Program-made: the position numbers and the translations under genes | Notes under the pieces: generated by a model | What the model saw: only the letters and a program-made list of their open reading frames with translations | What the model was told of the DNA's origin: nothing | Database searches by the model: none | Assembly: GCA_004357015.1 (NCBI GenBank) | Contig: SMXE01000146.1 | Span: 1-5,167 of the forward strand | Source: Caldithrix sp. | GTDB taxonomy: Bacteria > Zhuqueibacterota > Zhuqueibacteria > Oceanimicrobiales > Oceanimicrobiaceae | Reading direction: 5' to 3' | Length of the DNA: 5,167 nt | In this document: positions 1-5,167 of the stretch, piece by piece | Position numbering within the stretch: position 1 is the stretch's first letter | Layout of the letters: every line of letters starts with the position of its first letter

Positions 1-2217
1 ACGGGCGCGATCGTTAAGAATAGTGTGAGTCTCTCAGGTGGGACCGACAAAATGAGGATGTATCTGCCGTTAGACCGGAATAATGAGGAGAATCACACAC
101 CCAGAAACGAGTTCAAGCAGACCAATCTGCGGGCGAATCTCGATTACTTTGTCAGCCCACAATTCAACGTTAGGGTGAGTTCCCAGTTTGCTGACACCGA
201 AATCGATCTGCCGTCAAGAAGTCGTGGTGGGGACGAGTTTGGCTTTCTTGTTTTTCAACGGTATCCATATGACACCCAGAGAAATTTATCAAATACCAGG
301 CCGTCATTTTGGGACTCCCGAAGTGATGAGAGCTTCATTAACAGCTATACCGGCTCAGTGACCGCGGAGTTTGCGCCGTTCGTGGAGAGCGACAGTCCTC
401 TGAAAAATTTAAGCGGCCGGCTCACGTTCGGCATTGATGACCGGGATAATCGAATTATTTTTACGCAAAGCCCAACAACGCGGGAGGTGCAAGGCAGAGA
501 TCGAGATGGTTTGAGGCGTATTGCCCAACGTAACAGCCAGACCGTTACCTACAATGGGGATTTATCCTATAAGTATGATTTGGGGTCCTCGATCCAGGCG
601 ACTTCAACCATAGGGGCCCAGCTTTTTGATGAAAGAGAGAGAATAATCATCACGGAGAAAGAGCAGTTTGCTACCAGGCTCATTACAGATATAAGCGTCG
701 GTGCTGTGGCCGGTCAAATAGAGGAAACAAATAATCACTTCAGATCAGCCGGCATTTTCGCAGAACAGACTTTTTCAATGAATAACACCTATTTTGCGAC
801 GCTGATGGTGCGACAGGATTATGCCAGCGTATTGGGGGCGCTCACCTCGAGTATTGCCTATCCGGCTGCCAAATTGGCCGTTCGTCTTGACAGGTTTGAC
901 TGGACACCCTCCTTCTTCTCCTTCCTGAAATTTCGAACCGCTTATGGCGAAACCGGTGTTTTGCCCGGTAGATTGGACGGTATTGGTTTGCTCTGGGAAG
1001 CACAGGAATCCCAGTTCGGCGTGGGCGCTGGCATTTCGTCCATCGGTAACCCGGCCCTCGAGCCTGAGCGTGTGAAGGAGTGGGAGATTGGCTTTGAAGC
1101 GGAAGTTGCCAATTATGCCTTGGATTTTACCTACTATCGCCAGAATACCACCGATTCCATCGTGCCGAGAGAAAATGTTCCGTCCTCGGGTCTGACCTCT
1201 GACAATCCGCCATTCAATATCGGCGAGATTGAAGGCTCAGGATGGGAAGCTCAGCTGCATGCTAACTTCGCAGGAAAAGCACTCGGTGGCTGGAGAACCA
1301 ACTTCACCTTGACCACTTCTTTTCAAAAGAATAAAGTTACGGATATGGGTGGTGCAAATGAGATTCGTCAGGGCCCGGGTGGCGGTCGCCAGGTTTACAA
1401 AGAAGGTATGCCCAAGGGCTCATTTTTTAACCCGGCGACGCTGGGCGCCTTGTTCTCAGACGGCACCAATGTGGATGATATTGAGTTCTCGCCAACTCAG
1501 GGTGAAGTCGTTGCGGCCGGTGTGATTTACGGCTTCGATGATACTCCCGGTCCGGTATTGCTCGGCGATGCTGACCCGGATTATATCGGCAGTTTTAGTA
1601 CCAATCTGACAGCCGGCGGCTTTACTCTGTATGGCTTGCTGTCATGGAAGACTGGTTTTTCTCTATACAATGAGCAAAGAGTGGATATGATCTTTAATGG
1701 CACGGATAATCCGGATTGGCTCAACGGAGATGGCACCAATGTCCTGGACTGGGACCAGTGGACGCAGCAACTCGGGTTTGGCGATACCGGTACCGGCTTG
1801 GCGGCGCTTACTCCCGGATCCGCCGAGTATATAAGGGTGGCTAATCTATGGGCCGCAACGAGTCCTTTCTTTGATGCCAATTCCATTCAACCCGGCGATT
1901 TCCTCAAGCTGCGTGAGCTCAGTCTCAGTTACAGTTTTGATAAATTCCTACGCAACTCCTCATTCTTCAGCAATATTCAGGGGCTGCGAATTGGCATCGT
2001 CGGCACGAATCTGAAGAATTGGTTGAAACGGGATCCCTCTACCGACACTGTGACCACCGAGGACGGCACCGAATTCACGCGCCATGTAGGTGGCTTTACA
2101 GGCGTTGATTCAGAGATTAATTCTCTGGGTTTTGATGCAGGTCCACAGAGTGCGATGCAATCGGGGACCATTCCACCAAGTAGAACGGTCAGCTTTTTTA
2201 TTAACCTGACATTCTAG
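1..2217 (+). CDS. SusC/RagA-family TonB-linked outer membrane receptor, 5'-truncated (C-terminal barrel)
   Basis: This is the outer-membrane barrel half of a SusC/RagA-type TonB-dependent transporter, which imports oligomers together with a SusD lipoprotein lid. The frame is open from base 1 and gives 738 residues before TAG. Family-typical stretches are visible: SLSGGTDK (about residues 10-17), FKQTNLRANLD (37-47), FRTAYGETG before a GNPALEPER stretch (near 349), DPDYIGSF (near 523), GDFLKLRELSLSYSF (near 632), GTNLKNW late in the chain, and the ending SRTVSFFINLTF, whose terminal Phe is the usual barrel-assembly signal. Family members are commonly about 1000 residues, so the signal peptide, carboxypeptidase-like domain and plug should lie upstream of the window. 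The GTG at base 25 is not a start, because recognisable SusC sequence begins before it. The SusD gene follows after 65 bases, so the two are probably one transcript. Family assignment is firm; the substrate cannot be read from the sequence. Confidence 0.95.
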   Translation, partial: TGAIVKNSVSLSGGTDKMRMYLPLDRNNEENHTPRNEFKQTNLRANLDYFVSPQFNVRVSSQFADTEIDLPSRSRGGDEFGFLVFQRYPYDTQRNLSNTRPSFWDSRSDESFINSYTGSVTAEFAPFVESDSPLKNLSGRLTFGIDDRDNRIIFTQSPTTREVQGRDRDGLRRIAQRNSQTVTYNGDLSYKYDLGSSIQATSTIGAQLFDERERIIITEKEQFATRLITDISVGAVAGQIEETNNHFRSAGIFAEQTFSMNNTYFATLMVRQDYASVLGALTSSIAYPAAKLAVRLDRFDWTPSFFSFLKFRTAYGETGVLPGRLDGIGLLWEAQESQFGVGAGISSIGNPALEPERVKEWEIGFEAEVANYALDFTYYRQNTTDSIVPRENVPSSGLTSDNPPFNIGEIEGSGWEAQLHANFAGKALGGWRTNFTLTTSFQKNKVTDMGGANEIRQGPGGGRQVYKEGMPKGSFFNPATLGALFSDGTNVDDIEFSPTQGEVVAAGVIYGFDDTPGPVLLGDADPDYIGSFSTNLTAGGFTLYGLLSWKTGFSLYNEQRVDMIFNGTDNPDWLNGDGTNVLDWDQWTQQLGFGDTGTGLAALTPGSAEYIRVANLWAATSPFFDANSIQPGDFLKLRELSLSYSFDKFLRNSSFFSNIQGLRIGIVGTNLKNWLKRDPSTDTVTTEDGTEFTRHVGGFTGVDSEINSLGFDAGPQSAMQSGTIPPSRTVSFFINLTF

Positions 2218-2267
2218 CGAGTGATCTTGGCAAAGAATTCAGGAAAATGAACGCTCTATAACTTTAT

Positions 2268-2274
2268 AAAGGAG
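2268..2274 (+). promoter_or_regulatory. Ribosome binding site of the SusD-like gene
   Basis: AAAGGAG lies 8 bases before the ATG at 2283, an ideal Shine-Dalgarno spacing. It supports that ATG as the start, which also places a lipoprotein signal at the N-terminus. No convincing promoter was found in the 65-base spacer, consistent with co-transcription with the upstream SusC-like gene. Confidence 0.75.
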
Positions 2275-2282
2275 CTAATACA

Positions 2283-3818
2283 ATGAAACAGTTAAATACA
2301 ACTCGATACTTTATTGCTTTGCTTGTGTTGAGTTTTTGCCTGGCCGCCTGCCAGAGTTTTGTTGATGGCGTCGATCCCCTCACCAGTCGGGTCGAGGATG
2401 AGCTGCTCACCACTGAAGACCAGGTGCCCTTTCTCATTACCGGGGTGCTGGGGGGCTATGGCATATCGGACGAGGGTCAAGGTGTGCCGTGGCTGATATG
2501 GCGGATCGCGGGTTATTCCGATGAAAAGATTCATGGCATGTTTGATGGTGCACCAGACCATTTTACGTTCGTCCAGGATGGTCCTGCTGACCTCGACTTT
2601 TATGAGAACGACTGGGATAACTACCACACGATACGGTTCTTTGCAGATGACCTGGTCGCGAGGGTCGGGGCAATTGGTTCGTTTGATGATACGGCGTTGA
2701 GGGACCGTGCTTTGTGGTGGGGAAATTTTATCGGTGGATTGATGCGGATGTATCTGGCGGACCATTGGGGAGCGCAAGCTGAACAAGGGAATACCCCCGG
2801 TGCTCCAATTACGACGCGCGAGCAGTTAGATAACGGCGAGTTTGGCGCCTTCTTCAGTTCCACGGAATTGCGCCAGCAAGCACGCGATAAATTTAATGAC
2901 GCTATGGGTCTTGACCCCGGTGACGTTGATAATCCAAATGGAGTCCTCTCTTCATTTATCGCTAGAACATATATCTTTGATGGAAATGATGCTCAGGCCA
3001 AGACGGCTGCCGAGAGTGGCTTGCAGCAGGGCGAATCGTTTGGCATTTTTCATACCTCAAGGTTCTCCAATTACATGTGGAACAGCGCCGGCAGAGGCAA
3101 TGACCCGCTGTTCAGTGCCCATCCTCGTTTCGCGCAATACGTTCTTGATGATGCAAAAGAAGGCGTCGTGCTTTCTGAGTTGACTGCGGATGATGTGGCT
3201 GATGGCAAGGTAAGTCGTTTTGGCCGCCCCATCGAAGGCGGGAACGGCCAGCCGGGGCATCGAGACACCGTGGATCCGCGGGCAGGACTTGCCAACCAAA
3301 ATGAACGTCTGCCGCTCTGGGAACGACCCATACGGAGCCTCTACGGCCAGATTCGTACCAGCACGTGGGCAGACTACTCAAGTGGTACAGGGCTAACCCA
3401 GGATATCTATCACAACCGGGACGGCGAGTTTGTCCTCATCGACTGGCGTGAAATGGAGCTCATTCTGGCCGAAGTTGCTATAAATGGCGGTGATGATGCA
3501 ACCGGGCTGATCCATATCAACAACGTTCGTTCCTTTCATAGCCTGGATGAGATTACTCCTGCTGAAATGGCTGCATATGACAACCCGCTTGGTGGCGCAA
3601 GCACCACCGGAATTGCCTTAAGAGATGATCTTCCGGTAAACAATATTACCGGCGCTCTGGGGTTGCTCATTGAGGAACGGGATAAGACCTTGTGGATGAA
3701 AGGGACCCGGATAGCGGATCAAGCCAGGTTTAATTTATGGCATCTTCCCGCTGGTAAATTCCGGAACTATATGCCGATTCCGCGCAGTGAAACGAACGTC
3801 AATCCAAACGTTCCTTGA
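2283..3818 (+). CDS. SusD/RagB-family outer membrane lipoprotein
   Basis: This is the substrate-binding lid lipoprotein that partners the upstream SusC-like barrel at the cell surface. It has 511 residues, normal for SusD proteins. The N-terminus is a lipoprotein signal with a hydrophobic stretch (about residues 9-22) and a canonical LAAC lipobox, making Cys23 the lipidated residue. Helical TPR-like segments follow: GGLMRMYLADHWG near 150-165 matches the family's conserved 'YfyLadtwG' type helix, and SFIARTYIFDGNDAQAK near 222-240 looks like a TPR unit. The C-terminal SusD/RagB hallmarks are DWREMELILAEVA (from 387), EERDKTLWMKGTRIAD (464-479) and the closing PIPRSE (498-503) followed by an NPN tail. 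The ATG has a good ribosome binding site, and an intrinsic terminator lies 32 bases after the stop, marking the likely end of the susCD transcript. Family is certain; ligand unknown. Confidence 0.95.
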   Translation: MKQLNTTRYFIALLVLSFCLAACQSFVDGVDPLTSRVEDELLTTEDQVPFLITGVLGGYGISDEGQGVPWLIWRIAGYSDEKIHGMFDGAPDHFTFVQDGPADLDFYENDWDNYHTIRFFADDLVARVGAIGSFDDTALRDRALWWGNFIGGLMRMYLADHWGAQAEQGNTPGAPITTREQLDNGEFGAFFSSTELRQQARDKFNDAMGLDPGDVDNPNGVLSSFIARTYIFDGNDAQAKTAAESGLQQGESFGIFHTSRFSNYMWNSAGRGNDPLFSAHPRFAQYVLDDAKEGVVLSELTADDVADGKVSRFGRPIEGGNGQPGHRDTVDPRAGLANQNERLPLWERPIRSLYGQIRTSTWADYSSGTGLTQDIYHNRDGEFVLIDWREMELILAEVAINGGDDATGLIHINNVRSFHSLDEITPAEMAAYDNPLGGASTTGIALRDDLPVNNITGALGLLIEERDKTLWMKGTRIADQARFNLWHLPAGKFRNYMPIPRSETNVNPNVP

Positions 3819-3849
3819 AACTGAACACATTGAAATTTGAACAAGAGTC

Positions 3850-3885
3850 AAAAGATGCTCCGTTTAAGCTCGGGGCATCTTTTTT
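3850..3885 (+). terminator. Rho-independent terminator after the SusD-like gene
   Basis: A 13-bp stem pairs AAAAGATGCTCCG (3850-3862) with CGGGGCATCTTTT (3871-3883). It contains one T-G wobble (3859 with 3874), an 8-base loop, and a run of six T (3880-3885) at the 3' side. This is a textbook intrinsic terminator and the strongest structure in the window. It should end the susCD message and make the downstream lipoprotein a separate or read-through transcript. Because the A-run mirrors the T-run, it could also act in the reverse direction, but no reverse-strand gene is seen. Confidence 0.85.
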
Positions 3886-3913
3886 CTTGTCAGCGATTTT
3901 CTTTGGAGATCGC

Positions 3914-3920
3914 GAGGAGG
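3914..3920 (+). promoter_or_regulatory. Ribosome binding site that fixes the start of the plug-like lipoprotein
   Basis: GAGGAGG lies 5 bases before the ATG at 3926 and is a near-perfect complement to the 16S rRNA tail. It decides the start: the same frame is open back to a TTG at 3815, but that extension crosses the terminator, has no ribosome binding site of comparable quality, and would place the secretion signal internally. Confidence 0.8.
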
Positions 3921-3925
3921 AAACC

Positions 3926-4306
3926 ATGTATAAGTCTTTTAGGTTACTTCTGACCCTGTTGATTATTTGGTCTCTGGGCTGTGCTGCAGGGCAAAGAGCG
4001 CACCGTGACCGTTATTTGATAACGGCTGATGAAATTGCATCGGTTCCACAAGCGGATACGGCCTGGGATCTCATACGCTATCTTCGACCTAATCTCCTTG
4101 ATAGAGACACGAGGAGAACGACCGGGGCAGCTGGTGGCATGCCGGCACTCGTTTATATCAACGGCTCCCGGTCCGGTTTCAAGCACGAACTTAAAAATAT
4201 TTCAAGTGCTGCGATAGTAGAGATAAAGTACATTGACGGCTACGAAGCCGGTGGGAAGTATGGCCGGGATTCGGCCGGCGGCGTCTTTTTGATTACTATC
4301 AAGTAG
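3926..4306 (+). CDS. Small predicted lipoprotein resembling an isolated TonB-receptor plug segment
   Basis: The protein has 126 residues and no recognised characterised homologue. It begins with a basic n-region (MYKSFR) and a hydrophobic core (7-17), then SLGC with Cys19 as the probable lipidated residue. Position -3 is Ser rather than the usual Leu/Val/Ile, so the lipobox is imperfect. After a short linker, YLITADEIASV (30-40) and AWDLIRYLRPNLL (46-58) resemble the opening of a TonB plug domain. PALVYINGSR (73-82), ISSAAIVEIKYID (92-104), then YGRDSAGGVFLITIK (112-126) follow the plug order: 'vvidG', 'i...diesIevl', 'YGs.aaGGvIlItTk'. No barrel follows; the protein stops exactly at the plug's end. 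I recall similar stand-alone proteins from Gemmatimonadota, generally of unknown function. It may sit in the periplasm or on a membrane leaflet near the SusC/TonB machinery, but that is inference. It lies 107 bases after the SusD-like gene, beyond a terminator. Confidence 0.82.
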   Translation: MYKSFRLLLTLLIIWSLGCAAGQRAHRDRYLITADEIASVPQADTAWDLIRYLRPNLLDRDTRRTTGAAGGMPALVYINGSRSGFKHELKNISSAAIVEIKYIDGYEAGGKYGRDSAGGVFLITIK

Positions 4307-4430
4307 CCGCTATTTTATGACGGTCATCATTTGCAATGGAACAGGTCCAATTTTCCCGGCCAAAATTAATTGTATTATTTTTTCCTGAGTATTTTCTTGG
4401 GTAGAGCCTCTTTTTATTTTGCACAACCTA
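4307..4430. other. AT-rich intergenic spacer with weak palindromes and no clear promoter
   Basis: This gap between the plug-like lipoprotein and the peptidase gene has little that can be called firmly. ATGAC-G-GTCAT (4317-4327) is an 11-base perfect palindrome about one centre base. AATTTT (4349-4354) pairs with AAAATT (4362-4367) around a 7-base loop, followed after 10 bases by six T (4378-4383), which at best is a weak terminator. TATTAT at 4373-4378 resembles a -10 box but has no good -35 partner. TATTTTG at 4415-4421 is one base short of the Bacteroidota -7 consensus TAnnTTTG and would leave an almost leaderless transcript. No Shine-Dalgarno site precedes the ATG at 4431. Confidence 0.3.
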
Positions 4431-5167
4431 ATGAATTTCCCAAAAATTCTAATTATCATTTACTGCAGCTTGTTGTATAGCACTGCCTTCTCGCAAGAGA
4501 AGTTAGATCACGGCGTCATTGCCCGCATTAAGGAAGTTGGATTTCAGCAATCACGAGTATTGGAAACCCTGAGCTATATCGCGGATGTGTATGGGCCCAG
4601 ATTGTCCGGCACCCCGGCTTACCGGGAAGCTGCTGAGTGGACGAAAAGGAAGCTCCAAGCCATTGGCCTGGAGAATGTCCGTTTTGACAGTTACGAAGCG
4701 GGTCTGCGTGGTTGGGCTATCGAATCGTACTCAATTGAAATGGTCCAACCGCGATACATGTCTATTATTGCTCTGCCCTCGGCCTGGACTGCCGGAACCG
4801 AAGGAGAAATTACCGGAGTTCCTGTGCTGGTAGATTATACCGATCCGGATGCCTTAAAAAAACTCAGTGGACAATTACGAGGGAAAATCCTCATGTCTCC
4901 CTTATCGAGGCCAAGCGACGGAGAGCGTACCGGACCCTTCACTGATACCGAACTTGACAATGCCGCTGCCCATACGAACCCCAATAACCCGGATGGTCTC
5001 GATAATAGCGGTCTCGAACCCTATGCCGAGCGACTAAGGAGGAGACTTTCTGGCGCCGAATCGAAAGAAGATCGTATCAACCGGTTTTTGATTGAGGAAG
5101 GCGTGGCAGCGGTTATACGCGCAAGTCGCAAGCAGCACGGTGTAATTGATGCACGGCAGCTTCCTTA
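4431..5167 (+). CDS. Secreted M28-family metallopeptidase, 3'-truncated (N-terminal part only)
   Basis: The frame from ATG 4431 runs to the window edge without a stop, giving 245 full codons. The first residues form a Sec signal peptide: Lys5, a hydrophobic core (6-16) and a likely cleavage site AFS|Q at 21/22. The mature protein has the wording common in FCB-group M28 (aminopeptidase Y/Q-like) enzymes: IADVYGPRLSGTPAY (50-64), then AAEWTKRKLQAIGLENVRFD (67-86), GWAIESYSIEM (94-104) and ALPSAWTAGT (114-123). LRGKILMS (149-156) matches the start of an inserted PA-like domain, and a charged stretch with EDRINRFLIEEGVAAVIRAS follows. The zinc-binding His, Asp and Glu residues lie further downstream, so activity cannot be judged. 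Such enzymes usually release amino acids or dipeptides from peptides in the periplasm or outside the cell. No Shine-Dalgarno site is seen, and the start is chosen for the signal peptide; an upstream in-frame TGA at 4386 limits extension. Confidence 0.87.
   Translation, partial: MNFPKILIIIYCSLLYSTAFSQEKLDHGVIARIKEVGFQQSRVLETLSYIADVYGPRLSGTPAYREAAEWTKRKLQAIGLENVRFDSYEAGLRGWAIESYSIEMVQPRYMSIIALPSAWTAGTEGEITGVPVLVDYTDPDALKKLSGQLRGKILMSPLSRPSDGERTGPFTDTELDNAAAHTNPNNPDGLDNSGLEPYAERLRRRLSGAESKEDRINRFLIEEGVAAVIRASRKQHGVIDARQLP

Noticed and set aside
25..2217. GTG at 25 as the start of a complete 730-residue protein
   Set aside because: The frame is open to base 1, and the residues before it (VKNS followed by VSLSGGTDK) belong to a conserved SusC strand. 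A start here would lack signal peptide and plug domain.
2262..2271. CTTTATAAAG perfect palindrome overlapping the SusD ribosome binding site
   Set aside because: It has no loop, so cannot form a useful RNA hairpin within one strand, and a 10-base AT-rich palindrome is expected by chance.
2292..2786. 164-residue reverse-strand frame opposite the SusD-like gene, and other reverse-strand frames of 64-101 residues
   Set aside because: They all lie opposite genes with strong family matches, have no recognisable domains, and show no supporting start signals.
3815..4306. 163-residue version of the plug-like protein starting at TTG 3815
   Set aside because: It crosses the intrinsic terminator, has no good ribosome binding site, and puts the lipoprotein signal about 37 residues inside. 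ATG 3926 with GAGGAGG is much better.
4349..4383. AATTTT/AAAATT hairpin followed by a T-run as a terminator for the plug-like gene
   Set aside because: The stem is only six A-T pairs and the T-run begins 10 bases after it, too weak and too far to call; an alternative CAATT/AATTG pairing (4348-4352 with 4368-4372) is equally weak.
4585..4833. 82-residue + strand frame within the peptidase region
   Set aside because: It is out of frame with the M28 sequence, which carries clear family motifs across the same bases; its own translation has no recognisable features.

Overview
The window carries four genes, all on the + strand. The first and last are cut by the window edges. It looks like a nutrient-uptake locus from a member of the Fibrobacterota-Chlorobiota-Bacteroidota (FCB) supergroup. 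The evidence is a SusC/RagA-type TonB-linked outer membrane receptor followed directly by a SusD/RagB-type lipoprotein, a pairing largely confined to Bacteroidota and relatives such as Gemmatimonadota and Balneolota. The barrel wording of the SusC protein and the small plug-like lipoprotein recall, from memory, Gemmatimonadota-type proteins. Base composition by eye is near half G+C, lower than cultured Gemmatimonadota, and two of the three visible gene starts have strong Shine-Dalgarno sites, which is unusual for classical Bacteroidota. The phylum is therefore left open.

Layout: (1) bases 1-2217, the C-terminal 738 residues of the SusC-like barrel, open at the 5' edge. (2) A 65-base spacer with a good ribosome binding site. 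(3) 2283-3818, a complete 511-residue SusD-like lipoprotein. (4) A strong intrinsic terminator at 3850-3885. (5) 3926-4306, a 126-residue predicted lipoprotein that resembles an isolated TonB plug half-domain, with its start fixed by GAGGAGG. (6) A 124-base AT-rich spacer. (7) 4431 to the right edge, the first 245 residues of a secreted M28-type metallopeptidase; this frame has no stop in the window.

How they may work together: SusC and SusD would form a lidded import complex in the outer membrane, with SusD as the surface lipoprotein lid and SusC as the TonB-driven barrel. The neighbouring exported peptidase suggests peptides or protein fragments as a substrate, as for RagAB, but the link is positional only and the terminator separates the peptidase from susCD. 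No carbohydrate-active enzyme, sigma/anti-sigma pair or hybrid sensor is visible in the window. The plug-like lipoprotein is the least understood gene here. I found no RNA genes, CRISPR array, insertion sequence or convincing reverse-strand gene.
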